This document shows positions 11,648-22,546 of a stretch of 64,000 nt of DNA, piece by piece. Source of the DNA: Euryodendron excelsum (lineage: Eukaryota; Streptophyta; Magnoliopsida; Ericales; Pentaphylacaceae); assembly GCA_033060915.1 (NCBI GenBank), contig CM065387.1:41345001-41409000 (forward strand). Reading direction: 5' to 3'. The translations under genes and the position numbers were made by a program. Within the stretch, counting starts at the first letter, position 1. Each line of letters begins with the position of its first letter. Below the pieces are notes generated by a model. That model searched no databases. It worked only from the letters and a program-made list of their open reading frames with translations, and was not told where the DNA came from.

Positions 11648-12147
11648 CTGGGTTCGAATACCCGTGACCTTGAGAGAGGTTTTGCCTCGAATTTAAGCTT
11701 GCATACGCATGTGATGACACAAGTAGTCCAACATGAAATAACTACTTGGGTTATGGGATATATGAGATTATGCTTGGTAATATGTGACTCTATGGTTTGG
11801 ACATAGGTTTTGTTGAAGCATGTCGGCTTTACGGGTGCTTGTGAAGCACACTGGTATGATATATGCTTATAACATGTTTGGGATGTTCCTATATGATTGG
11901 TTTTGATACTTGTGATATATATACTATGCTTGGTACTCGTTTATGTTTACAGATGCTTGAGGAACATATCGGGGTTATCTGCATTTGAGCATTTGTTTAA
12001 TGCGTCTTACTAGAAAAAAAAATATTGGTGTTACGGGGAGCATTTTTGGTATTTGGGTATTTAGTTTGGGTGTTATTAAATTTAGGGGCATTCCATTCAT
12101 TTGTTACCGCATTGTTTGTGTAAGCGTTAGAAGTAGAGATGAACCAG

Positions 12148-12199
12148 TTAATTATGTTTCAAATTTCGAAGACGAAACAATTTTCTTAGTTGGGGAGGA
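12148..12199 (+). other. 3' end of interior and polypurine tract of the Tekay-like element
   Basis: TTTCGAAGACGAAACAATTT then TTGGGGAGGA, followed at once by TGTAATGACC, the start of the 3' LTR. This arrangement is conserved at the end of Tekay/Del elements, where it marks the plus-strand primer. Confidence 0.65.
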
Positions 12200-12429
12200 T
12201 GTAATGACCGGTCAAGAAGAACCTACATAAGCAAGAGAAGTAGCTATCCAGCCACAAGTACCTAGAGAGCTGCAGACACCTTCACATGGTTTCCACTCAC
12301 TATGAAGGAATGAAGTTCCATCACTAATCGAGCGTGAACTTTCAAATATGAGGTATAGAGTAGCTCGTACCCTACCTGATTTGTATGAAAATACAGAATT
12401 GATGTCACTCTATACTGTCTGCTACATAC

Positions 12430-13960
12430 TAGTGATCCAGTTAGCTTTGAGGAAGCTAACGAAGAAGACAAATGGAGAAGAGCAATGGATGAGAAGATTC
12501 AATCCATTAAGAAGAACAAAACTTCAGAGTTGACTACTCTCCCGAAAGGCTGAAAGACCATTGGTGTGAAATGGGTCTACAAGACCAAGAGGAATGCCCA
12601 AGGAGAAGTCCAGAGATACAAGGCGAGATTTATCGCCAAAGGCTACACGTAGAAGGAAGGGATCGACTATGGTAAAGCCTTTGCCCCAGTTGCCCGGCTT
12701 GAGACCATCATATTGTTGAATTCACTAGTTGCACAAAATAAATGGAAGATTTAGTAGCTAGATATGAAATCAGCATTTTTGAATGGCTTTCTTGAAGAAG
12801 ATATCTATATTGATCAGCCACTTGGATACGTGAAGAAAAGCAAAGAAGATAGAGTGTACAAACTGAAAAGAAGGCATTCTATGACTTGCAGCAAGCTCGC
12901 TGTGCTTGGAATATAAGGGTCGATAATTATTTCTAGGCAAATGGTTTTGAGAAGTGTTCATGTGAGCAAGCCCTATATATGAAGATGGAGACAAACAACA
13001 ACATGTTTATTACTTGCCTATATATTGATGATTTGATCTTCAACGGCAATAATTCAGTGATGCTTGATGCTTTCAAGAGGAGCATGGTCAAAGAGTTTGA
13101 GATGACGGATATAGGTCAAATGGTTCATTTCCTTAGCATAGAAGTTATGCAAAGTGAGAAGAAAATCTTCACCTCCTAAAGCAACTATATGAAAAAGATC
13201 CTAAAGAATTTTGGGATGGAAAACTACAACTCTGTGACAACTCAGGCTGAAACAAGATTGGAGTTAAGAAAGAACAAGCAAGGAGATGTTGATCCTACCT
13301 ATTTCAAAAGCCGGGTTGGAAACTTGAGATACTTAACTTGTACTAGACTAAATATACTCTATGAAGTTGGACTAGTCAGCAAGTACATGGAAATTCCTAA
13401 CCAGTCCCATCTGAATGTAGTGAAGAGGATACTCCACTATGTCAAAGGTACCATTAGTGATGATATGTTCTATTCATCAACTAGAGATTGCAGACTTATT
13501 GACTACTCAAATAGCGATTCGGGGAGAGATCTTGATGAAAGAAAGAGCACGCTTGGATTCACATACTTTATGGGAGATACATCGTTCATATGGCCATCAA
13601 AGAAGCAACCTATCGTAATGCTGTCATCATGCGAAGCTGAGTATATTACTACCAACTCAACTGTTTATCATGGTATTTGGATCAAAAATATTCTGAAGTA
13701 CTTGGAATTTCCATAAGATGATCCCATAGAGGTTTACATCGACAATTGATCAGCTATTGCTCTTGCAAAGAATCCAGTCTTTCATGTGAGAAGCAAGCAT
13801 TGATACTCGATATCATTTCATTAGGAAGCATGTCAAGAAAAAGGAAGTAAAATTTCTTACAAGACTTATGATCAGATAGCTGATACTTTCACAAAACCAC
13901 TCAAGCATGATAACTTTGCAAGAATGAAGACGATGCTCGGACTGATAAAGGCAGAAGAGT
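12430..13960 (+). pseudogene. Copia RT and RNase H, broken
   Basis: Three frames must be combined. In order: a stretch with EEANEEDKW, WVYKTKRNAQGE and YKARFIAKGYT (RT start, about 12440-12660), LDMKSAFLNGFLEEDIYIDQ (RT core, near 12770), then ITCLYIDDLIFNGN at 12979-13179 carrying the catalytic DD, and RNase H at 13189-13716 with DLDERKSTLGFTYF and SSCEAEYI. A last part near 13720-13950 has EVYIDN, SAIALAKNP and FTKPLKHD. Stops and frameshifts near 12552, 12650, 12752, 13179, 13716 and 13749 prevent translation. Confidence 0.8.
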
Positions 13961-13976
13961 CAAGTTTAAGGGTAGA

Positions 13977-14320
13977 TGTTGAAAAGTAAAAATGAAAAGA
14001 GGTAAACTTGACCATTTAGAAGCCCACCATTGTTGAAGAACCATCATTATTAAAGGAACCACCATTGTTGAAAAGTAGCCCACCATGGATGAAGAAAGTT
14101 GTTCCTTTCACATTCTCCATTCACACAATGTATTCACATTTGGCTTGTATCTATAAATAAGGAATGTCCTTTGTGGCATTGTATCAATTCAAGAAGAAGG
14201 AGGAAAAGTGAGTTAGAGAGAAATAAAGAGGGAGAGTCCTCGTTAAAATTTAGAGTTAAATAAAAGAGTAATTCTTGATTGTGTTTTATACCTTTAAGTG
14301 TTTATAATTCAATCACCACA
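13977..14320 (+). repeat. 3' LTR of the copia fragment
   Basis: A polypurine tract (AAGTTTAAGGGTAGA, 13962-13976) is followed by TGTTGAAAAGTAAAAATG. A TATA box (TATAAATAAGG) lies near 14151. The right end is uncertain; I place it at ACCACA, 14320, for a TG...CA structure of about 344 bp. No second copy in the window to confirm. Confidence 0.6.
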
Positions 14321-15409
14321 AGTGGTTGAACCTTCTCCGCCTAATAGATTTGACTTTGGGGCTACCATCATGAGTTTGATATCGATAAAATTCATCCAGT
14401 CTAAGTTACGTATATAGCGTCTTTGTAGAGAGAGAAAATGCAGAGGAAAGAGAAAATGAATGAGAAGAAAAGAGAGAAGAAGGTAGTGGGCGTATTGTTA
14501 TAGTGACAAGAAGACACGGAAGGTGGCCATACGATGGTGGTGGTTGTTTGGTAGGTTTGGCCATGCTAGAGAGGTTTGCTAAAGGTGAGGAAGGAGACAT
14601 TTCTGGGAACTACTAAAAAAAAAAAGTAGGCCATTTTTATCTTTTCGTCAAAATAGTGACAGTTTGTCACTTTTGCACTTCAGTCCAAACTATAAGAAAG
14701 TTATATGTTCATTTTCAAATTAAAAGAGGACCATCTTATTTTGACTTAACCCATATAAAAGTGAAGTGTAATTATCCTTTAAAAAAATATTATAGTTTGG
14801 AGGAGGGGAAAATATGAACTCTTGGAAATTTGTCTTAGAGGAGGAATTTGCTCACCACAAGTCACTTCAAAACTTGAGTGCATACGTCCTCTATTGATTT
14901 GAAGTGATTGAGTGAAATAGTTTAACAATTGGGTGTCTTTTGTCAGAATCTCAAATTAATTAAGAAACATTAAATGGTTCTAAGACCTACTCTTTTTTCA
15001 TTGCAAGATCATTCAACTAAAAATACAATTCTCCACTTGAAAGAAAGGCAACCAAAGAAACATTTAAGCATTGTTTCGAGATATGATACATTTTTGTTCA
15101 CATTTGGGTGGCTTTTGTCAGACTCTCAAATACATTTTTTTTTGTTCTGAGTAATTTTTTTTTCCCTCCTTGGGTAATTGTTTTTCCTATTTTCTTAATG
15201 TTTCGTTCGGAACCTGAATTTTAGGTAAGAAAAGTAAATAAAAAGAAAAATATAAGGAAAAATAGAACAAAATACTCTTTCATTTTGTTATCTTTTTCTT
15301 CATCTTTTTCTTTTCCTATAAAAAATTTAGGTTCCAAACGAAGCATAAAGGTTACCTAAGGAGGAAAAAAAATTCAAATGTAGTGAACGAAAGTCCGAAA
15401 AGAATGGAG
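14321..15409. other. Intergenic, no gene recognised
   Basis: AT-rich. The minus-strand frame at 14406-14600 is Ser/Pro low complexity with no support as a gene. A short phrase (TTTTGTCAGAMTCTCAAAT) occurs at about 14938 and 15114. One foldback repeat at 15194-15350. Confidence 0.5.
15194..15350. repeat. Foldback (MITE-like) inverted repeat
   Basis: The left end, CTTAATGTTTCGTTCGGAAC then CTGAATTTT, matches the reverse complement of the right end, CTTTATGCTTCGTTTGGAAC then CTAAATTTT, at about 25 of 29 positions. The inner parts are A-rich against T-rich, so the whole 157 bp can fold back. Similar arms are seen at 7554-7695. Confidence 0.6.
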
Positions 15410-16003
15410 TTTTTGTTTTTTTTTTTGAAATAGCAAAAGGGACATTTATTGATAAAAATGGGAATTCAATCAAGGGAAAGGATTAGAAAATCAAAGGAAA
15501 ATTCCTTGGAACCTAAAACCACTCTGAGAGAACAGCAAACAAAAAACAAGCACAATGCTAGTGAGATACCAGCAAAGCTAACACAATAAGATGCAAATAG
15601 CATCACCCCTTACAAAAATAAATGCAAACTCCTCACAAAAAAACCCATTGCAGTGAAAATATCAAATGCTCATCCCCAACTTCTCCTAAGCTTTTTCTGC
15701 AACCATCTCCCCCTCTACCTCAATTTTTGATAGAAGCAAAACCTAGCTAGGGAAAGGTTCTGGAACTCTATGGGGACATCCAGGAAACACAGAAGAAAAA
15801 AAAAAACCTTACTAAGCAAAGCAAAAACTCCACCCCAGATATGAACAGTCTGATGAGTTTGCATCTTTGGCAAAAATAGTCCCTAAAATGAACAGATATC
15901 ATGGTCACACTACCCCTACAAAACTGCTCCTCCCATCTCCTTATCCTACAATACATCTCAGCCCCTCCAGTGAATAAATGATGTCATTTACTGTAACTGA
16001 AAT

Positions 16004-17246
16004 TCATTTATTCCTTAATCTGAACCATAATGTTGCATGGAATTTTGCTTTATCAACAATCTCCCTCCATAACACATCAGAATTCCTGAAAGAAGCCTCA
16101 TTTCTAGTTATCCATAAATGCCAAATAACTGAGATGAATAAGGAGCACCATAACCGCTTTTCCATCCTCCTGAATTTAAAGCTCCACCACCATTTTGCAT
16201 GCTCAATCAGTGTGTTTGCACTTACCCAAGATAATCCCCACCAATTTAGCACTGCACTCCACACTTTCCAAGCAACCAAACAATTTAGGAGGAGATGGTT
16301 TGAGTCTTCCTCTCCCTCCTTAAACAAGCCGCATACTAGAGAACTATTTTGAGGTATACACTTCCTTTCTAACAACATGATTTTTGTCTTGATCTTACCT
16401 TCAAGAGTTATCCAGCAAAATATAATGTTCTTCAATGGGGCTCTTCAATGGAGCTTTAATCTTCCACACCTTTGCTAGGACTTTCATTTCTTGATAACCC
16501 CAGTTTCTTGCTTCCTTGCATATAGATTTAACAAAAAACAGCCCATCCTTCTTAGCTGTAGTAAAATAGTTACTTCCTCTGATTCCCATTCAAATTCCTT
16601 CTAAACTTTAATGCCCAGATCCTCCCACCATCTTTCACCTCTGCAATGTTTGCATCTTTTTATAATGACAAATTAAACAACCTAGGATAGCAATCCATCA
16701 AAGCTTTCTCCCCAATCCAACTCTCCTTCAAAATTTGGTATTCAAACCATCCCCCACCTTGATTTTCATATTTCTGAACATGATCTCCTTAAAAATACCC
16801 TGCTCCCATCCAATCTTTAATATATCTAACCATAGTGCTGACCCATATTTCTTTTAAATCTGTCTAGGAAACCAAACCCCCTCATCATAGTTATACTTTT
16901 TACATACAACCTTCCTCCATAGTGCCTCTTTTTCTTTTATAAATCTCCACCACCATTTTGACAGTAGGGCCTTATTCATGACTGAAACTGGAATCACCCC
17001 CATACCACCCCTGCTTGTACATTTAGTAATTGTATTCCATCTTACACAGTGTACTTTCTTCTTTCCCACCTGATCTCCCCACAAGAACTTTCTTTGCAAA
17101 CTCTCAATATTTTTATTACCTCCTTTGGAGCTTTAAACATGGACAGATAATATACAAGTAATCTAGAGATAGTTACTTTTACCAGAGTGAGTCTCCCTCC
17201 AATAGACAGATAATTTCTCTTCCACAAAGCTAATTTCCTTTTGATT
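16004..17246 (-). pseudogene. LINE ORF2 C-terminal part (thumb, connector, zf-RVT)
   Basis: The frames contain YLGLSIGANPRHIKSWE and SIGGRLTLVKVTISRL (17365-17042), MQRKFLWGDQVGKKKVHCVR with ISRGGMGV-like TKCTSRGGMGVIP (17099-16854), then a zf-RVT block with EEDSNHLLLNCLVAWKVW and SVIWHLWITRNEASF (16435-16004). These are the standard C-terminal motifs of plant L1 ORF2. At least three frame changes. Confidence 0.8.
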
Positions 17247-18431
17247 TTATCTAGGACTACTTCCCATGATTTTATATGTCTTGGGTTTGCACCTATTGAC
17301 AATCCCAGGTAATTCAAGGGGAGTTTTTTGGATTTTACATCTAAAGAATTGAGCTGCCTCCCCAAAGAACACCTTATCCACCCTTACACCGCATAAAACA
17401 CCTTTTTGAAAGTTTAAACGCAGCTCAGATATCAATTCAAACACTCTAAGAATCCTTTTTAGGTTCCATACATCATCCTTACCACCCTTACAGAAAAAGA
17501 TTGTATCATCTGCAAACTGCAGATGAGTGATCACTGTTCCATCTTTCCCAACCTTCGATCCTTTTATCAAATTAAGATTAATTGCCCTTTTTATTAGCAA
17601 GTTTAGACCATCAGCAATAATAATGAATAAAAAAGGTGAAAGTGGGTCACCTTGCCTGATGCCTCTCTGCATTGTGAATTCCCTTGTAGTTGATCCATAT
17701 ACCAGAACAAATACTTTACTTGACACTAGGCAGGCTCTTATCCAGTTGATCCACTTCTGCCTAAAACCCATCATAGCCATCATTTGGAACAAAAAAGACC
17801 AGCTAACTGTATCATATGCCTTTTGGAAATCAATCTTCAAAATCATGCCCTTCCTTTTATTCTTTTTCCACCCATGGATAACCTCATTTGCAATTAATAC
17901 ACTATCAAGGATCTGTCTTCCACTTATGATGGCTGACTAGCTAACACTGATGACTTCCTTCATTTCCTTCTTCAGTCTATTAGCCAAGGTTTTTGATAAT
18001 ATTTTGTACATGGAGGATACCAAGCTAATAGGCCTGTAACTTAGCAGGCTCTCAGGCATCTTTTCTTTTGGAATAAGCACAATAAAAGAAGAGTTTAATC
18101 CACTAACCAATTTAGCATTTGCATGGAACTCCCTCATGAATCTTGTGATGTCTCCTTTTAATACCTTCCAAAACTTCTTTATAAAACTAATTTTAAAACC
18201 ATCTAGCCCTGGTCCCTTGTTTCCATTACAAGATTTAACAGTTTCCCATATTTCTATCTCCTTAAAATCCACCTCCAGAGCATCTCTATAATTAACAGAA
18301 AGTTGCCCATCTAGCATGCCTTCCACCTTTGGTCTTTCCTTCATAGGTTCCACATAACTTTTCTCATAAAACATAAAAATTGTTTCCTTAATCTTTACTG
18401 GATCACAAATGACTTCCCCATTATCAATCAA
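17247..18431 (-). pseudogene. LINE ORF2 reverse transcriptase
   Basis: The upstream frame (18431-17937) has GNKGPGLDGFKISFIKKFW and SFIVLIPKEKMPESLLSYRP followed by ISLVSSMYKILSK. After a stop near 17937 the second frame (17846-17247) has ILKIDFQKAYDTVSWSFL, then RGIRQGDPLSPFLFIIIADG, and the catalytic THLQFADDTIFF. The FADD active site is intact, but the interruption and the missing endonuclease make the element dead. RT of the plant L1 clade. Confidence 0.88.
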
Positions 18432-18859
18432 TTGACCAATAAAATTTCTATTCAGCCTGATTCTTGCTACAACATGGAAAAAAGCTGAATTACTATCCCC
18501 TTTTTGTAATCGTAGATGTCTTGACCTCTACATGGTATCATTTTCTTCCTTCAAGTACATTTTGCCTAACGTTTCTTTCAACTCACTTAGTAAATTGAAT
18601 TGACTCTAGTTTTGCCCTCCTTCCCTATGAACCTCCAACTTTTTAATTTCTTGTTCCAACAGCTTTATCTTTTCATCCTAGCTTACACGTCCTGAAGCTT
18701 TCCACTCATTTAACTTAGTTTTTATTACTTGTAATTTTTTTTAATACCACAAAGCTTCCCCACTCCTGTATGCTAGAATCATTTTGGCTTCTAGTTACTA
18801 TATCTGAGAACTCCTTCAATTGATACCATGATTCATAGACCTTTAAAGGTCTTGGCCCC

Positions 18860-19403
18860 CAATCTTTCATTTCATCTGATAACAACATTGCACAGTGATC
18901 AAAATGAATTCTCTACAGACCCCATTGACAGCAATTAAATCTACTCCTCCACCCTGACCATAGTAAGAATCTATCCAATCTGCTCAATATCTTATTAAAT
19001 TGCATATTTGAGAATGCTGACGTAATTTCAACTTTTTGGCTGCACGTTCATTGATTCCTTTCATCTTAACATGCTTCTTCAATAGGTAGCTAAAACCATC
19101 ATGTTTTGTATTACTTTCAGTACCTTTCACTGATTCCACGAATTCACTTTAATATCTTACTTGGCCCATCCCATTACCTTTAGATGGGCTACTCACTTTC
19201 TCATTACTTTGCAAGCCGAAAGCTATTTCTTGCAACCCATCCCCAAAATCATCCACATTTAATTCCCTCCCTTTTCTTGATGAATGCAAATTTAAAAATT
19301 TCTCCATCTGTATGTCTCCATCTGCCTCAACGGTTTCCTTGAGATTAACTCTTTTATCAAAGTTTTCCTTAAATGGGTTTCGATTATAAAGAGTGGCAGC
19401 CAC
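18860..19403 (-). pseudogene. LINE ORF1 remnant joined to the end of the endonuclease
   Basis: The frame at 19403-19149 (84 codons) is acidic and polar and sits where ORF1/linker sequence belongs. About 160 bp further, minus-strand reading of 18990-18820 gives ILSRLDRFLLWSG then HFDHCAMLLSDE and GPRPLKVYESW, the usual C-terminal end of an L1 endonuclease (SDHxP-type). The catalytic N-terminal part is absent. Confidence 0.55.
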
Positions 19404-19485
19404 CCCTTTTTTAACGAGAAAATATTCAATGCAATGGTAATATTATGACATCATTGCTGATGTGGTATCATAAGCCAATGATATA

Positions 19486-20817
19486 CATGATTGTACTCCA
19501 AAAATCCAATCTACATGTCTTAATTAGTCTCTTGTTAGACCCAGATTAGAATTATTTATGTTGTTTTAATCCTATCTAGTTATAAACTTTTGTTTTTTCA
19601 TCTTTTCAGGAATCCCATGCTAAAAAGGACAAATTTGAGCAAAAGTAAAAATAGGCGTTCGAACGGTCTAAGCGAGCATTCAAACGGATGACATTAGCAT
19701 AAAATCAACCGTTTGAACAGTGGAGCTTGAGTTCGAACGGTAAACAGGAGGGTTTGAATGTTACATCAAACGGTGTCACGATGAAACTAGGTCTGAAGTG
19801 CGTTTAATAGATTCAGAGAGATACTTTTTCATTCAATGTGTGTTTGACGGCGCATTCGAACGGTGTAGTGGTACGTTCAAATAGTTAAGTGACCGTTTGA
19901 ACGATATTTTGAGATTGCAATTTTGTTGAAGCCTATAAAAGCTAAAGTTTTTGTTATTTTTAGGGTTAGCTTTTTCATTATTAATCTAGGAGTACCAGCA
20001 GCTGGAGAGAGTTTTTTTTTCTTGCTTCTAGTTAGGTTTTCATAGTTTTCTCAATTATTGTAATCATATTTTCAGGCTTTTATTCAATTCAATATATTTT
20101 TATACAATTGTGTTTTGCCTATGGAGATGAGTAGCTAAATCCACTCTTTGAATCAATTGTGAAGATCAATTGAAGATCTGGGATTAACAATGGAGGTAAA
20201 TTGGTTTTCAAAGTTTAAATCTTCTTCTTCTCAATTCTTTAGAATCAAACCCTAGAGTTAGACTATGTTTTCTTATTAAAACCTAGATGTTTGACTATGT
20301 TTGGTAATACTTATACATGAATCTATATTTAGTATATGTATTGCACGAATCAATGGTATACATCTTTGATTCTTAAAATTGATTCAATCTAGAATTAAAA
20401 ATTTACGAAATCTTAGGTGTTTGATTATGCTTGACAACAAGTCAATGGTATGCATCTATGGTTTTAAACCTAATTTATTCTACATTTGATTGTTAACGAG
20501 TAAACATTTTTATTCATAAAATCTTACGAATGAAAGACTCATGACGTAATCAATGATTTGAGTCATAAAATATTTTCATTGAAATTCCGAGTGAAGCAGT
20601 TGGTTGGATCAATTGGTTTCGAGACTTTTCTTCTATTAAATACAAATTAGTTTTCTTAAATTTAATCTAGAACAAACCAATCGACTTCCAAATGATAAAT
20701 TTTGGTTTCTTCTTTAGAAGTAACTAGTGAGATTTTGTGTGATTTGAGAGAGTGGTTTAGACTCTTCAACTTGGCAAATTGTTCCCTGCGGATTCGACCC
20801 TGAACTTACTGGATTTA
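19486..20817 (+). repeat. 5' LTR (family A) of the Athila-type element, split by an insert
   Basis: Matches the 3' LTR at 33665-34810 over about 1.1 kb. It holds an array of TTCGAA/TTTGAA-centred motifs (19655-19905, such as GCGTTCGAACGGT), a TATA box (TATAAAAG, 19934) and an end region with TTCCCTGCGGATTCGACCCT (20781 on), typical of LTR ends in this group. I infer that its last about 50 bases are found at 22479-22527, beyond the solo LTR B1, right before the primer site. Confidence 0.7.
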
Positions 20818-22473
20818 CTAATTACACTAAAAAATTGTAATCTCTAAGCCCAAACTAGTAGTTGATTAGTCGAGTTTTAGTTATTAATTTAGCATTTTAA
20901 CTCCCAAAATGTACTAAACCATTCTAAGTGTGTTTTGTGGGAATAAGAGGTTAAAACAAGGCAAATGGGTAAAAATTAGGCAGACCGATCGATCACGATT
21001 GCCTTATGGACCGTTTGATCGGCCAGTCGATCGGTCGTCAATCACAAGATGGTTGTTCAATCGGTGACGTCGGAAATGCCTCCGTTCTATCTTCTGCAAC
21101 AACATCCTTCCATTTAGAGTCAAAACTTTAGAGAAGTTGTTTTATTGATCGATCGACCGTTCGATTGGTGACGTCGAAAATGGCCTCTGCAACAAAAATG
21201 ATCAAAACTTTAGAGAGGGTTCATTACTGATCGATCGACTGTTCAATTGCCATGGACCGTTCAATTGGCCATTTGATCGCTATGGGCCGTTCGACCGCAT
21301 GATGGGTTGTTCGATCGGTCGATACAAAATCTTAGATATAAAAGATTTTGTGCGGGAAAAACAAGGAGAGAGTTTTTAAGGTTAGTTTTAGCTAAAGGGG
21401 TGGCGGGACAAGCACCAAAGATGTTGGTTTTTCATTTTTTTCCTTCATTTTTAGCTTAGATTAGCTTTGTAACAATAGTATAGAGTTAACTTGTAATTTT
21501 CTTCACTTTCTTGCACTTTACTTTATTTTCCTTGTACCCAAACACTTTTATTATTTAAGTAAATTTTAGCTTTAAATCTCTACATGCTTTATTTTAATTT
21601 TTACATGCTTTTATGATGAATTTAATTAGCTAGTTTCTTAAATTGGGTTCAAATGTGAAAATCACTCAAGAATTCCCAGGGTTTTAATGGAGGTATCTCA
21701 TGAATTAATTGCTATATTTTCCTAGATTTCTAATTCTTAGTAATTGCATGTGAAAATCTTAGAACACTTAAATTATTGGCTAAGTTTGGAGATTTTAATC
21801 ACCAAAATCAATGGTGTTAATTTATGACTCTCCACTAGATAATTATTCCATAATTGCTAGGAATTCATTCCCATTAATTGATTGCAAGATACCTTATAAC
21901 ACCTAGGTTATTGACTATGTTTGACTAATTCAATACACAAACCCCAAATTTGGTATTGACCCTAGTTAAATTGATAGTATTAACCTTTGATTCCCCCATT
22001 GACCATGTATCTAATTTTAATTGCTTGAGAATTATTAGTTTTCAAAGTTAAATCCTCCTAATCAAACACTTAAATGTTGTGTTTGGTTTGAGTTATAAAC
22101 CCCATTGAAAGCCTTGGATGAATTGAGTGATTGGATCAATTGAGTTCAATTCTCATTTATTGCTTTAAATCTAATTTCAATTTGGTTTAGTTTAATTGTC
22201 TATTGTTAATTACTTTTATTTTTATTGCAATAGTTTAGTAATTTAAAACATTCATCAAAAACCCAAAAGATTTTTAGTTTCTTTTCTTTTTTATTTTATT
22301 TAGATTTCATTCACATAATTTCTAGTTAAACCAAGTTAGCTTAGTGTGAGTTTAGTGTCAATAGCCTATATTGGGCTAGGTTCTTAAGGAAATATGATTC
22401 AAGACTTCTCGGATAAAACTACAACCGTCAACCGTGCACTTGCAGATAAAGAGAGCACTTTTGGGGGTGAATC
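20818..22473 (+). repeat. Solo LTR (family B), forward copy
   Basis: About 1.66 kb, the reverse complement of 31845-33504. It has an array of GATCGATCG/CGTTCGATCGG motifs (20985-21325), a TATA box (TATAAAAG near 21337) and ends in AACCGTCAACCGTGCACTTG ... GGGGGTGAATC. No coding of its own family adjoins it. ATTTA occurs on both sides (20813-20817 and 22474-22478), a candidate 5-bp target duplication that would place it inside LTR A. Ends uncertain by about 5 bp. Confidence 0.6.
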
Positions 22474-22528
22474 ATTTATATTGCTTCGCTATCCTGCGCT
22501 TGGGATTATCTGAAGACACTGTTTGGTG

Positions 22529-22546
22529 CGAGTCAAGTTTTGGTGC
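22529..22546 (+). other. Primer binding site of the Athila-type element
   Basis: GTTTTGGTGCCATTGCCGAG after ...GCGAGTCAA. The usual site in this group is TTTTGGCGCCGTTGCCGGGGA; all differences are C-to-T or G-to-A. The leader from 22547 to 23127 has no coding I recognise. Confidence 0.75.

Larger units (their letters stand above)
8340..12215 (+). mobile_element. Tekay/Del-like gypsy element, interior nearly deleted (LARD-like)
   Basis: A 3292-bp LTR (8340-11631), a primer site (TTGGTATGAGAGC), only about 567 bp of interior without recognisable coding, a polypurine tract, then the first 16 bases of the 3' LTR (TGTAATGACCGGTCAA at 12200-12215), identical to the first 16 of the 5' LTR at 8340. 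The interior end, with AATTTCGAAGACGAAACAAT then GTTGGGGAGGATG, is the block that precedes the 3' LTR in Tekay/Del chromoviruses. The 3' LTR is then replaced by a copia fragment. A non-autonomous LARD-type derivative or an internally deleted autonomous element fit equally well. Confidence 0.7.
12216..14320 (+). mobile_element. 3' half of a Ty1/copia element
   Basis: Begins inside the region between integrase and RT, directly against the 16-base stub of the Tekay-like 3' LTR, and runs through RT, RNase H, a polypurine tract and a 3' LTR. The gag, protease and integrase parts and the 5' LTR are absent. The blunt junction between two unrelated elements indicates a deletion or recombination after both had inserted. 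Confidence 0.75.
15410..19440 (-). mobile_element. L1-type LINE, internally deleted
   Basis: Minus strand, from about 19440 to a poly(A) tail seen as a T run at 15410-15426. Order: ORF1 remnant (19403-19149), the last part of the endonuclease (near 18990-18860), RT (18431-17247), thumb and zf-RVT region (to 16004), and a 3' region of about 590 bp. Only about 160 bp lie between the ORF1 remnant and the end of the endonuclease, so most of that domain is missing. The poly(A) tail on the side opposite the 5' end is the mark of target-primed reverse transcription. Flanking duplication not identified. Confidence 0.8.

Noticed and set aside
11635..11670. tRNA-like GGTTCGAATACC after the Tekay LTR
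   Set aside because: It lies behind a primer binding site, and no acceptor or anticodon arm can be formed; a chance T-arm likeness.
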